A stretch of 64,000 nt of DNA from Dickeya lacustris. GTDB taxonomy: Bacteria > Pseudomonadota > Gammaproteobacteria > Enterobacterales > Enterobacteriaceae. Position numbers and translations under genes: made by a program. This document shows positions 1 to 14,704 of the stretch, one piece after another. Every line of letters begins with the position of its first letter. Within the stretch, counting starts at the first letter, position 1. Under the pieces are notes generated by a model that was not told the DNA's origin, made no database searches, and worked only from the letters and a program-made list of their open reading frames with translations. The stretch covers positions 868,001 through 932,000 of the forward strand of contig NZ_CP114280.1 in assembly GCF_029635795.1 (NCBI RefSeq), in the 5' to 3' direction.

Positions 1-148
1 TCAAACAACAGCCGTTATGCGCCACAGAAGCGCCCGGCTCAAGTCCAGGCAGCAGTTCAGCAGGCAGTTGGATGACGTGAGTGCGAAAATTGGGTTTTTC
101 ATCAACAGACACGACTGTCGCCGTGCCTTGAACAATACCGGTAAACAT
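1..148 (-). CDS. ribC: Riboflavin synthase alpha chain, N-terminal fragment (window edge)
   Basis: The reverse strand from 148 reads [20 protein letters not shown] and continues to [11 protein letters not shown] at the window edge, closely matching the first 49 residues of E. coli riboflavin synthase (RibC/RibE), which dismutates two 6,7-dimethyl-8-ribityllumazines into riboflavin. The visible part is the first lumazine-binding repeat, with the MFTGIV start and the conserved NGCCL stretch. The gene is cut by the window, not broken. It is divergent from mdtK, as in E. coli. The longer open frame 1..345 on this strand is in another register and is a shadow. Confidence 0.9.
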   Translation of the reverse strand, partial: MFTGIVQGTATVVSVDEKPNFRTHVIQLPAELLPGLEPGASVAHNGCCL

Positions 149-312
149 GATGGTGTTCTGCTCTCCTGAATCGGGTCATAAAACGCGATGGATGCAACCT
201 TGGCGCTTATCCGATGATCGGAATAACGCCTGAAAACGCATTCATCGAATGCACGGCAGTGTGCACCAGATTGACAGGAAAACCAAACGGAACAGACGGC
301 ATAGCACAGGCA

Positions 313-341
313 TTGGTTTAACACCGTTAAATCGTTACAAT
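313..341 (+). promoter_or_regulatory. Candidate sigma70 promoter of mdtK
   Basis: TTGGTT (313-318) and TACAAT (336-341) are separated by 17 bp, about 80 bp upstream of the mdtK GTG start. The rest of the ribC-mdtK gap (149-423) shows nothing else I can name. Confidence 0.45.
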
Positions 342-423
342 GCATTATCTTTTTTTACGAAATAAAGGATGATTGTCTTTCTCGTGCCGAGATCCCTCTC
401 AATCCTGTTCTAGGAAGGTTGTT

Positions 424-1798
424 GTGCAGAAGTATTTAGCAGAAGCGCGTCATTTGCTGGCGCTGGCCATTCCCGTCATTATTGCGCAAGTCTCGCAAAC
501 CTCAATGGGTGTGGTGGATACCATCATGGCAGGCTCGTATAGCGCGACCGATATGGCTGCCGTTGCCGTGGGCACCTCCATCTGGTTGCCGGTGATTCTA
601 ATTTGGGCATGGCTTATTAATGGCGCTCACCCCGGTTGTCGCGAATCTGAATGGCTCAGGCCGGCGGGAGCGTATCGCCCATCAAACCCAGCAGGCGTTT
701 ATACTGGCCGCTATTATCGCTGTCGCCACCATGTTTGTACTTTATCAAGGGCAATATGTTATTCGCCTGATGCATGATGGCGCTCCCGAATTGGCGGATA
801 AAGCCATCAAATATTTACATGCGCTACTGTGGGGTGCTCCAGGCTACCTGTTCTATCAGGTGCTGCGCAGCCAGTGTGAGGGGTTATCCAAAACACAGCC
901 GGGTATGGTTATCGGTTTCATTGGTTTATTGATCAATATTCCTATCAACTACGTGTTTATCCACGGCAAGTTTGGCATGCCTGAACTCGGCGGCGTTGGC
1001 TGTGGGGTTGCGACGGCTTCGGTCTACTGGATAATGATGTTGCTCATGGCACTTTATTCGCGACACGCATATTGGTTAAAGGATATCCGGCGGCAGAAAA
1101 AACAGTTGCAGCCCGACTGGGCCGTATTAAAACGCTTGTCGGGTCTGGGGTTGCCCATTGCTCTGGCCATGTTATTTGAAGTGACGCTGTTCGCCATTGT
1201 CGCATTGCTGGTATTGCCGTTAGGCGTGGTGGATGTCGCCGGGCATCAAATCGCCCTCAACTTCAGCTCGCTCATGTTCGTATTGCCGTTATCCGTTGGC
1301 GTAGCGGCCACCATCCGCGTTGGCCACCGTTTGGGGGAAAAGGCTGTCGATGCCGCCCGCATCGCCGCCCATACCAGTATTTTCACCGGTATTCTTCTGG
1401 CTATCTGTACCGCGATTTTTACCATTACACTGCGTGAACCTATCGCGATGCTCTATAACAAAGACCCGGCGGTGGTCGCGATGGCCTCTCATTTGATGTT
1501 ACTGGCTGCGGTTTATCAGATTTCTGATGCGATACAGACTATCGGCAGCGGCGTACTGCGCGGATATAAAGACACCCGCGCGATTTTTTTCATCACGTTT
1601 ATCGCCTATTGGATGCTGGGGCTGCCCATCGGTTATTTGCTGGCGTTGACTGACGTGCTGTTACCGCGCATGGGGCCAGCCGGTTTTTGGTGGGGATTTA
1701 TTATTGGCCTCACCTCTTCGGCCACCATGATGGTATTACGCATCCGTCGCGTACAGCGCCAGCCGGCTGCTCACATTCTCACCAGAGCGGCGCGTTAA
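424..1798 (+). pseudogene. mdtK: MATE-family multidrug/Na+ antiporter MdtK (NorM), interrupted by a +1 frameshift
   Basis: Two overlapping frames together encode one protein matching E. coli MdtK (457 residues, 12 membrane segments), an inner-membrane exporter of fluoroquinolones and cationic drugs. Frame one starts at GTG 424 (AGGAAGG at 412-418, 5-nt spacer) with [17 protein letters not shown] and runs to SIWLPVIL. Frame two resumes at 602 with [20 protein letters not shown] and continues to the normal C-terminus. One extra base at about 601, in CTAATTT, shifts the frame; the first frame stops at 777. Everything after the shift looks intact. Gene order (ribC, mdtK, tRNA-Val) is as in E. coli. 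Either a recent inactivation or a sequencing error; there is no long homopolymer. A restart at ATG 620 would lack the first membrane segments. Confidence 0.85.
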
Positions 1799-1806
1799 TC
1801 TACAGA

Positions 1807-1829
1807 TACGCCGCTAAAAATGCGGCGTA
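1807..1829. terminator. Stem-loop after mdtK
   Basis: TACGCCGC (1807-1814) pairs with GCGGCGTA (1822-1829) around a 7-nt loop, just after the mdtK stop. No U-run follows, so this may be an RNA-stabilising hairpin or a weak terminator. Confidence 0.4.
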
Positions 1830-1884
1830 CTGCCCATAAGCTGTGCAATCAGTCTGTGAATATCGCTATTTTTGTTTTTTCCCC

Positions 1885-1913
1885 TTGCCAGCGCCCAGGT
1901 AGCCCGCTAATAT
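1885..1913 (+). promoter_or_regulatory. tRNA-Val operon promoter
   Basis: TTGCCA (1885-1890) and TAATAT (1908-1913) are separated by 17 bp and followed by a C/G-rich discriminator, as is typical of stringently controlled stable-RNA promoters. The first tRNA starts 38 bp after the -10 element. Confidence 0.7.
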
Positions 1914-1950
1914 TCGTCCCCGTCGCCACCCGGCGGCGGTATTAAAAAAT

Positions 1951-2027
1951 GCGTTCATAGCTCAGTTGGTTAGAGCACCACCTTGACATGGTGGGGGTCG
2001 TTGGTTCGAGTCCAATTGAACGCACCA
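1951..2027 (+). tRNA. valV: tRNA-Val (GAC)
   Basis: A 77-nt cloverleaf: acceptor GCGTTCA/TGAACGC, anticodon stem CCACC/GGTGG around loop TTGACAT (anticodon GAC at 1985-1987), T-arm with GTTCGAGTC, and an encoded CCA end. It lies downstream of mdtK like valV in E. coli and is cotranscribed with the next tRNA after a 4-nt spacer. Confidence 0.97.
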
Positions 2028-2031
2028 TATT

Positions 2032-2108
2032 GCGACCGTAGCTCAGTTGGTTAGAGCACCACCTTGACATGGTGGGGGTCGGTGGTTCGAGTCCACTCGG
2101 TCGCACCA
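2032..2108 (+). tRNA. valW: tRNA-Val (GAC), second copy
   Basis: A second 77-nt tRNA with the same body, acceptor stem GCGACCG/CGGTCGC, anticodon GAC at 2066-2068 and encoded CCA. It differs from the first copy mainly in the acceptor stem. It corresponds to valW of the E. coli valVW pair. Confidence 0.97.
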
Positions 2109-2271
2109 TATATTTTCTGCTATTTCGCTGCATGCGTTTATCCTACACGTTTTGTGTACCCTGCTGACTCATTCCATCATCCTTTACGACTTTCTCGATG
2201 CGTCTTTCCCGGTTTTACGGCAAAACAGCCCTGTGACGTTGTTGTCCGTTCATCACCTGCGGTGATAAAAA

Positions 2272-2295
2272 AACGGGCAGAATACGCTGCCCGTT
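2272..2295 (-). terminator. Intrinsic terminator of the arb-esterase operon
   Basis: AACGGGCAG (2272-2280) pairs with CTGCCCGTT (2287-2295). On the minus strand the stem is followed by a run of seven Ts, 24 bp beyond the esterase stop codon. A small hairpin (ATCACC TGC GGTGAT) follows. The gap 2109-2271 holds nothing else I recognise. Confidence 0.85.
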
Positions 2296-2318
2296 CGGTC
2301 TTGATGGCTCGCAGTGGA

Positions 2319-5171
<2,853 letters not shown>

Positions 5172-5227
5172 TTATTAAATTGCGTAACGAAAATTACGCA
5201 CCACTAAGAAATTGGCAAGCAGTGACC

Positions 5228-5252
5228 ACCTGCGGGTCATTTCCCCGCAGGT
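5228..5252 (-). repeat. Intercistronic stem-loop between arbB and bglH
   Basis: ACCTGCGGG (5228-5236) pairs with CCCGCAGGT (5244-5252). On the transcribed minus strand no U-run follows, so it looks like a processing or stability hairpin rather than a terminator. Confidence 0.55.
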
Positions 5253-5266
5253 AAAAAATAATAAAT

Positions 5267-6688
<1,422 letters not shown>

Positions 6689-6692
6689 CTAC

Positions 6693-8651
<1,959 letters not shown>

Positions 8652-8680
8652 TCAGCACCGGCATTTTCAGGACGAAAAAA

Positions 8681-8730
8681 AACCTGAACCGTCTTTTTGC
8701 AGAATGCCTCTGCAAAAAACAGTTCAGGTT
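8681..8730 (-). terminator. BglG-controlled terminator upstream of arbF
   Basis: On the minus strand AACCTGAAC (complement of 8722-8730) pairs with GTTCAGGTT (complement of 8681-8689), followed by a run of eight Ts. A second hairpin (TTTTTGCAGA/TCTGCAAAAA) lies inside. The 5' arm overlaps the AAAACC end of the upstream RAT, so antiterminator and terminator folding are mutually exclusive. Confidence 0.85.
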
Positions 8731-8770
8731 TTGCCTGTATTCTCATTTCAAGGAGATACAGTCACAATCC
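8727..8770 (-). promoter_or_regulatory. Ribonucleic antiterminator (RAT2) for ArbG
   Basis: Minus strand: GGATTGTGACTG, 21 central nt, then CAGGCAAAACC. The two flanks match the halves of the E. coli bgl RAT (GGATTGTTACTG and CAGGCAAAACC), which has only 6 central nt. The longer centre can pair (CTGTATCTC with GAG-A-ATACAG). It should bind dimeric unphosphorylated ArbG and prevent formation of the terminator before arbF. Confidence 0.85.
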
Positions 8771-8884
8771 AAATTTTGTTACTGACAGACTACGCTTTAT
8801 TTCTGTATTGACAAGCAGTGACGATAAGCGTTTTTTAATTTTGTGACGAAACGCTATTTTCACTCGCAACCGTGCGCACAGGCA

Positions 8885-9838
<954 letters not shown>

Positions 9839-9839
9839 T

Positions 9840-10160
9840 TATCGTTGCGCTCACTATCGCAATGAGCCGATATCCCCTGTGGCTGTTAAATTACCACCCG
9901 CCCGGCAACGCTCAAGTCTGTGGTAACGGAAACGTGAACCGGATCGACACAAAACAGCAACAACCCGGTAAACCCACACCGCCCACGGTAACGCGCCCGA
10001 CAAATAATCAACCTCAACCTGATGGCATGGCCATCAGGCAATGATTTTTTCGTGCATTTGCGCAACAAGTTTGTGTAAAAACAATAAATCGCGCATTTTT
10101 TTGCGCAAGAGCACGAAAATACGCATTATCCTTCCCGTCAACGGCTTGTATCTCTTTGCC
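9840..10160. other. arbG-pykF intergenic region
   Basis: About 320 bp without a gene. It must contain the arb operon promoter (minus strand), which I cannot place with confidence. A hairpin CCTGATGG/CCATCAGG (10018-10038) is followed on the plus strand by a T-rich tail. Next to it is a 19-bp imperfect inverted repeat, listed separately. Confidence 0.6.
10047..10119. repeat. Long inverted repeat with TTGCGCAA cores
   Basis: TTTCGTGCATTTGCGCAA (10048-10065) and TTGCGCAAGAGCACGAAA (10101-10118) are inverted copies with 16 of 18 positions matching, 35 bp apart; one more T-A pair extends the arms to 19 bp. Each arm contains the palindrome TTGCGCAA. It could be a double operator for a dimeric regulator or a cruciform or terminator-like structure. 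Function unknown. Confidence 0.7.
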
Positions 10161-10173
10161 TGATAACTATAAT
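10146..10173 (+). promoter_or_regulatory. pykF promoter
   Basis: TTGTAT (10146-10151), a 16-bp spacer and a perfect TATAAT (10168-10173). Initiation near 10180 gives an unusually long leader of about 265 nt before the pykF ATG. Confidence 0.7.
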
Positions 10174-10190
10174 ACGGAACGTCGTTTCAT

Positions 10191-10204
10191 TGAATGGTTT
10201 CAGC
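10191..10204 (+). promoter_or_regulatory. Cra (FruR) operator candidate for pykF
   Basis: TGAATGGTTTCAGC resembles the Cra consensus (TGAAACGTTTCA with a flanking GC). It lies just downstream of the inferred start site, a position expected for repression. Cra repression of pykF is established in E. coli. Confidence 0.6.
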
Positions 10205-10444
10205 GAATCACGTGCCACTGATAACACAACAATACATCACACAATCCTCAGGGATGCTGCCGCCTCGCTCCGCCTGTTTTTCGGACAGCATCCACTCACG
10301 TGCTTCTTCATCTTCCTGCAACTGTCACCATCCAGACTTATCGTTTTCATATCATCGCAAACATATTATCCCCGAGGGTTCGCCTGCCGCTAACCGTCGG
10401 TCATCCCGTTTTTTTATCCATCACAACTTGTAGAAACTACCGTT

Positions 10445-11857
10445 ATGAAAAAGACCAAAATCGTTTGTACTATCGGCCCGAAAACTGAATCAGAAGAAGT
10501 ATTGGGCAAGCTGCTGAGTGCAGGCATGAACGTTATGCGCCTGAATTTCTCGCACGGGGACTATGCCGAACACGGCCAGCGTATTAAAAATCTGCGCGCC
10601 GTTATGGAAAAAACCGGCCAGAAAGCCGCTATCCTGCTCGATACCAAAGGCCCAGAAATCCGTACCATCAAACTGGAAAACGGTGCAGATGTTTCTCTGA
10701 CCGCTGGTCAGACATTCACTTTCACCACGGATCAGAGCGTCATCGGTAACAAAGATCGCGTAGCCGTGACTTACGCCGGTTTTGCCAATGACCTGCAAGT
10801 GGGTAATACCGTGCTGGTTGACGATGGCCTGATCGGTATGGAAGTTGTTGAAATCAAAGGTGCCGAAGTCATCTGTAAAGTGCTCAACAACGGCGACCTG
10901 GGTGAAAATAAAGGCGTCAACCTGCCGGGCGTTTCTATCCAGTTGCCTGCGCTGGCTGAAAAAGACAAACGTGATTTGATCTTCGGCTGTGAGCAGGGCG
11001 TTGACTTCGTCGCAGCGTCTTTCATTCGTAAGCGTTCCGATGTTGAAGAAATTCGCGCACACCTGAAACAACACGGTGGCGAACACATTCAGATCATTTC
11101 CAAAATCGAAAACCAGGAAGGCCTGAATAACTTCGATGACATTCTGGACGCCTCTGACGGTATCATGGTCGCGCGCGGCGATTTGGGTGTTGAGATCCCG
11201 GTAGAAGAAGTGATCTTCGCCCAGAAAATGATGATCGAAAAATGTAACCAGGCACGTAAAGTGGTAATCACCGCTACCCAGATGCTTGATTCCATGATTA
11301 AAAACCCACGCCCGACTCGCGCAGAAGCCGGTGACGTCGCAAACGCCATTCTGGATGGCACTGATGCTGTCATGCTGTCTGGCGAAAGCGCCAAAGGGAA
11401 ATATCCTCTGGAGTCTGTCAGCATCATGGCGACCATCTGTGAACGTACTGACCGTGTGATGAAGCAGCGTCTGGATAAAGCGCACAACACCGGTAAACTG
11501 CGTATCACCGAAGCCGTGTGCCGTGGCGCAGTAGAAACAGCCGAGTTGCTGGAAGCACCGCTTATCGTCGTGGCGACGCAGGGTGGTAAATCAGCGAAGT
11601 CTATTCGTAAATACTTTCCGAACGCCCGCATTCTGGCGCTGACTACCAACGAGCTGACTGCGCGTCAGTTACTGCTGACGAAAGGCGTAGAAACACAGCT
11701 GGTGAAAGAAATTGCCTCGACAGATGACTTCTATCGCATCGGTAAAGAAGCGGCGCTGGCCAGTGGTTTGGCTCAGGAAGGCGACGTTGTGGTGATGGTT
11801 TCCGGCGCGCTGGTATCAAGCGGCACGACAAATACCGCCTCGGTACACCGCCTGTAA
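10445..11857 (+). CDS. pykF: Pyruvate kinase I
   Basis: A 470-residue glycolytic enzyme, the same length as E. coli PykF, that transfers phosphate from PEP to ADP; the family is a tetramer activated by fructose 1,6-bisphosphate. It begins [18 protein letters not shown]. The barrel carries [19 protein letters not shown], the catalytic signature [11 protein letters not shown] with its active-site lysine, [10 protein letters not shown] and [15 protein letters not shown]. The C-terminal allosteric domain ends [12 protein letters not shown]. The start is set by homology because the upstream Shine-Dalgarno match is weak. It is followed by a terminator and then lpp, as in E. coli, and opposes ppsA at the PEP/pyruvate node. 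Confidence 0.98.
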   Translation: MKKTKIVCTIGPKTESEEVLGKLLSAGMNVMRLNFSHGDYAEHGQRIKNLRAVMEKTGQKAAILLDTKGPEIRTIKLENGADVSLTAGQTFTFTTDQSVIGNKDRVAVTYAGFANDLQVGNTVLVDDGLIGMEVVEIKGAEVICKVLNNGDLGENKGVNLPGVSIQLPALAEKDKRDLIFGCEQGVDFVAASFIRKRSDVEEIRAHLKQHGGEHIQIISKIENQEGLNNFDDILDASDGIMVARGDLGVEIPVEEVIFAQKMMIEKCNQARKVVITATQMLDSMIKNPRPTRAEAGDVANAILDGTDAVMLSGESAKGKYPLESVSIMATICERTDRVMKQRLDKAHNTGKLRITEAVCRGAVETAELLEAPLIVVATQGGKSAKSIRKYFPNARILALTTNELTARQLLLTKGVETQLVKEIASTDDFYRIGKEAALASGLAQEGDVVVMVSGALVSSGTTNTASVHRL

Positions 11858-11877
11858 TGTGATAATGAGAACTTTTT

Positions 11878-11902
11878 AAAGCGCCCTGCGGGGCGCTTTT
11901 TT
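11878..11902 (+). terminator. pykF intrinsic terminator
   Basis: AAAGCGCCC (11878-11886), loop TGCG, GGGCGCTTT (11891-11899), continuing into a T-run 20 bp after the pykF stop. Confidence 0.92.
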
Positions 11903-12091
11903 ATTTTTAGCGCCTTTTGGCAATCAATTAATAGCGTGATCGGTTATACAAAAATGCTATATCCAGCGTCATAAAGGCCAGAGTTCTCTGATAAAATAAC
12001 GCTGTTTTACTTACTTTTTTAACCTCTCTGTAAAACTCGCTGATTCTTTGAGCGAACGATCAAAATTAAGCGCGTTCCCATAAAAAATTTA

Positions 12092-12120
12092 TTCTCATCA
12101 GAAAACGGTTTGTGTAATAC
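12092..12120 (+). promoter_or_regulatory. lpp promoter and conserved leader
   Basis: TTCTCA (12092-12097), a 17-bp spacer and TAATAC (12115-12120), both matching the E. coli lpp promoter. The downstream leader (TTGTAACGCTACATGGAG and onward to the start codon) is also nearly the same as in E. coli. The gap between the pykF terminator and this promoter is AT-rich and otherwise empty. Confidence 0.88.
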
Positions 12121-12165
12121 TTGTAACGCTACATGGAGATTAACTCAATTTAGAGGGTATTAATA

Positions 12166-12402
12166 ATGAATCGTACTAAACTGGTACTGGGCGCGGTAAT
12201 CCTGGGTTCAACTCTGCTGGCTGGTTGCTCCAGCAATGCTAAACTGGATCAGCTGTCTTCTGACGTTTCTTCTCTGAACGACAAAGTATCTGCTCTGACC
12301 AGCAAAGTTGACGCTCTGGCTACCGACGTACAGGCTGCTAAAGATGACGCAGCTCGTGCTAACCAGCGCCTGGACAACCAGGTTCGTACTTACAAGAAGT
12401 AA
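12166..12402 (+). CDS. lpp: Murein (Braun) lipoprotein
   Basis: A 78-residue precursor with the lipobox LLAGC (lipidated Cys at 21), then a heptad-repeat helix ([40 protein letters not shown]) that forms a trimeric coiled coil, ending in TYKK. The C-terminal lysine is linked to peptidoglycan by L,D-transpeptidases, tethering the outer membrane. The length equals E. coli Lpp. Its own promoter and terminator flank it, and ldtE lies convergent downstream. Confidence 0.98.
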   Translation: MNRTKLVLGAVILGSTLLAGCSSNAKLDQLSSDVSSLNDKVSALTSKVDALATDVQAAKDDAARANQRLDNQVRTYKK

Positions 12403-12419
12403 GAACTGGCTGAATGAAA

Positions 12420-12448
12420 AATGGCGCACTCTGTGCGCCATTTTTTTT
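12420..12448 (+). terminator. lpp terminator
   Basis: AATGGCGCAC (12420-12429), loop TCT, GTGCGCCATT (12433-12442), then a T-run. The stretch 12449-12596 to ldtE shows nothing notable. Confidence 0.95.
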
Positions 12449-12596
12449 ATCTTTTTCTACCGCCGTTCATATGAACGGACTAACGTTATATCACCAGGCC
12501 TTACCTGCTAAGCTCGCTTACGGATACCCCCGCTGGCAAACCCGCGCAGAACGCGCGTAAACGCGCTCCGCTGCCTTTCTCCCTTTCAACGCATTA

Positions 12597-13529
12597 TCAT
12601 GGCACCTGCCCGACATTCACTAATACGGGCATACCCGAGCGCCTTGCGATAGCTGGCTGCACCACACTGGCATCGGTCTGCTGATCGCGAATGAATGCAG
12701 TTACTTTTTGGCCCAGCGCTATCGGCATGGTTTGCGGGTCATCTTTATCCGTGCGTGACAGCGGCTGATGAACCTCTATATAACGCTTTCCATCCGGTTC
12801 TACCGCTACTTTAATCGGCTCATTGATTATCTGCACACGAGTCCCTACCGGCACGTCGTTAAACAGAGCTTCAATGTCCTCAGGGCGCAGACGGATACAG
12901 CCGGAACTGACGCGCATACCGATACCAAAATCGGCATTTGTGCCATGAATCGAATACACGCCGCCGCTTTTCTCCAGCCGTAGTGCAAATAACCCCATCG
13001 GATTCTCCGGCCCTCCGGGTACCATCGCCGGTAAGATGACGCCCTGCTCTTTGTAGTGACGGCGCGTATTCGCCGTTGGTATCCAGGTAGGATTACGGCG
13101 CCGCTCGATAACATGCGTCACCATGACGGGCGTATTGCGGCCAAGTTGACCAATACCTATCGGGTAAACCCGCACCGTATTCTCCCCTTTAGGGAAATAA
13201 TACAGTCGTAACTCGGCCAGATTAATGACAATCCCCTCACGTGGCGTCTCTGGCAATAACATCTGTAAAGGAACGGTCAGCACGCTGCCCGGTTTGGGCA
13301 AGTAGGGATCGGTACCGGGATTGGCTTCCAGCATCCCCAATAGTCCAATTTTAAATTTAGCGGCAATGGTTTCTAACGGATGCCCCTCATTCGGCACCGT
13401 ATAGGTGATATTTTCGCCAATCAATCGACTGCCCGGCGGCGGCAGCGAATACTCGGTTGCATACGTGGGCTGAACGCCTGCCAACACCGCAGAAAAGAAG
13501 AGTCCCATTAAGGTCAAAATACGTTTCAT
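12597..13529 (-). CDS. ldtE: L,D-transpeptidase (LdtE/YnhG type)
   Basis: A 310-residue periplasmic enzyme with an N-terminal signal peptide (cleavage near PTYA). A LysM-like segment (YTVPNEGHPLETIAAKFKIG, about 45-90) precedes a YkuD domain (about 100-235). The active-site motif reads HGTNADFGIGMRVSSGCIRL, with the catalytic Cys in SSGC and the upstream conserved His. The family forms 3-3 peptidoglycan crosslinks or attaches Lpp. Position next to lpp matches E. coli ldtE (ynhG), hence the name, although a role like LdtA/B/C cannot be excluded from sequence alone. The C-terminus is somewhat shorter than in E. coli (334 residues). Confidence 0.88.
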   Translation of the reverse strand: MKRILTLMGLFFSAVLAGVQPTYATEYSLPPPGSRLIGENITYTVPNEGHPLETIAAKFKIGLLGMLEANPGTDPYLPKPGSVLTVPLQMLLPETPREGIVINLAELRLYYFPKGENTVRVYPIGIGQLGRNTPVMVTHVIERRRNPTWIPTANTRRHYKEQGVILPAMVPGGPENPMGLFALRLEKSGGVYSIHGTNADFGIGMRVSSGCIRLRPEDIEALFNDVPVGTRVQIINEPIKVAVEPDGKRYIEVHQPLSRTDKDDPQTMPIALGQKVTAFIRDQQTDASVVQPAIARRSGMPVLVNVGQVP

Positions 13530-13792
13530 TATTGGTTTCCTGTTTTAACACCACACATAAAACCAGCGTCTAACACTGGGCAATAGCAAGCATTCTCATT
13601 GAAAATCAACGCATTGAACCAACTACTTTCAATAGAATTTAAGAATAGAATCCCGCTGCCTGTAAATCCAGCCGTTCGATTCTGAAATCTCGTCGCACAG
13701 CATCAGGCATCTGTCTCCCTGCGCAATATACCCGCGCCCCCTTTGCTGTAACCGCTATCAAAAGCATGGCATGAAGCACACATCAGATATAT

Positions 13793-13811
13793 GATAATGA
13801 GAATTGTTTTT
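13793..13811 (+). promoter_or_regulatory. Fur-box-like operator
   Basis: GATAATGAGAATTGTTTTT matches the 19-bp Fur consensus at 14 positions (the left half GATAATGA is perfect). It lies 15 bp upstream of the start codon of the next gene, so iron-dependent repression is likely. The preceding gap (13530-13792) has no other recognisable element. Confidence 0.6.
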
Positions 13812-13826
13812 ATTGGAGCAATAGAT

Positions 13827-14228
13827 ATGTTTTCCTTCAACGCCTGGCTACAGACGCAGATTGATGACTATCGGCGTCAATTACGCAATATCACCATGGA
13901 GTTTTATCTGGCTGAGTTGTCACTAGAGCGAGATGACAGCGACGTGAGCGATCTCAGACACTATTACCTCACGGGGACACAAATGGCAGACCTGAGCATG
14001 AAGCAAGGGGATGATGCCAGCTACCTGTTCAGCATGATCAAGGTTCATCAGCGTTTGATCATCGAAATTAATTCTACTGAACGAACGCGTTTATTCCGGG
14101 TACAGAGCTACTACTTTGCACGCCAGACATTACAGTGTATTTGCAACCAATTCAGCCTGATGGGTCTGTGGGACAACGTTACCGCTTTTCAGGCTGATTT
14201 CATGCAACGCGTGGTTTTTGTGCCCTGA
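13827..14228 (+). CDS. Uncharacterised small protein behind a Fur-like box
   Basis: A 133-residue protein, MFSFNAWLQTQIDDYRRQLR and on to FMQRVVFVP. I do not recognise its family. It is soluble-looking, mostly helical and rich in charged and aromatic residues, with no signal peptide or membrane segment; the Cys pair CICN lies near residue 108. ATG 13827 is preferred because GGAG lies 8 nt upstream and the longer frame from 13791 starts inside the Fur-like box. It occupies the place where E. coli has sufABCDSE and ydiH, between ldtE and menI. The Fur box suggests expression under iron limitation; function is unknown. Confidence 0.7.
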   Translation: MFSFNAWLQTQIDDYRRQLRNITMEFYLAELSLERDDSDVSDLRHYYLTGTQMADLSMKQGDDASYLFSMIKVHQRLIIEINSTERTRLFRVQSYYFARQTLQCICNQFSLMGLWDNVTAFQADFMQRVVFVP

Positions 14229-14275
14229 TCTCACCACAGGATCCAAAGGAGCCTGTGAGAGAAAAGCGACCGGTA

Positions 14276-14704
14276 CTATGACGAGGCTGGCGTCACCACA
14301 GCGGTAGTCAGGCGTGATGTACAGCAAAGCCGCTCATGCTCATCGAAAATGTCAATCTGCCAGACCTGCATCCGTTTGCCGACATGCAGCGCACGGCAGA
14401 CGCCACGCACCTCACCGCTCGTCACCGCGCGCAGATGGTTAGCATTCACTTCTACTCCCACGACACGCTGCTCGCCTTGTGAACACAAATAACCGGCAAT
14501 CGACCCCAGTGATTCAGCCAACACCACGGATGCGCCACCGTGCAACAGGCCAAATGGCTGGCGGGTACGTTCATCAACCGGCATCACGCCTTCCAGCGTC
14601 TCATCCGTCAGTCGCGTCAGGCGAATACCGATATGACTCGCAATCCCGCCCTTGGCCATCTGATTTAATTGCTCAATATCCGCATCTCGTTTCCACAGCA
14701 TCAC
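14276..14704 (-). CDS. menI: 1,4-dihydroxy-2-naphthoyl-CoA hydrolase (hotdog thioesterase)
   Basis: A 142-residue hotdog-fold thioesterase matching E. coli MenI (YdiI): RTRQPFGLLHGGASVVLAES, GSIAGYLCSQGEQRVVGVEV, NANHLRAVTSGEVRGVCRAL. The catalytic Glu lies in VVLAES after the LLHGG motif. It hydrolyses DHNA-CoA to DHNA in menaquinone biosynthesis; E. coli YdiI is also promiscuous towards other acyl-CoAs. Its start overlaps the ydiJ stop by 4 bp (ATGA), so the two are translationally coupled, as in E. coli. Confidence 0.94.
   Translation of the reverse strand: MMLWKRDADIEQLNQMAKGGIASHIGIRLTRLTDETLEGVMPVDERTRQPFGLLHGGASVVLAESLGSIAGYLCSQGEQRVVGVEVNANHLRAVTSGEVRGVCRALHVGKRMQVWQIDIFDEHERLCCTSRLTTAVVTPASS

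Noticed and set aside
590..620. Programmed ribosomal frameshifting in mdtK
   Set aside because: No slippery heptamer or downstream pseudoknot is evident, and MATE transporters are not known to use it.
620..1798. Reading the second mdtK frame as a complete separate transporter
   Set aside because: It would lack the N-terminal membrane segments, and the missing part is encoded directly upstream in another frame.
9900..9990. CRP site for the arb operon (TGTGT...TTCACG on the minus strand)
   Set aside because: The half-sites are about three bases too far apart for the CRP dyad.
10490..11485. A 331-codon open frame antisense to pykF
   Set aside because: pykF is beyond doubt and codon-biased; the antisense frame is a by-product of that bias.
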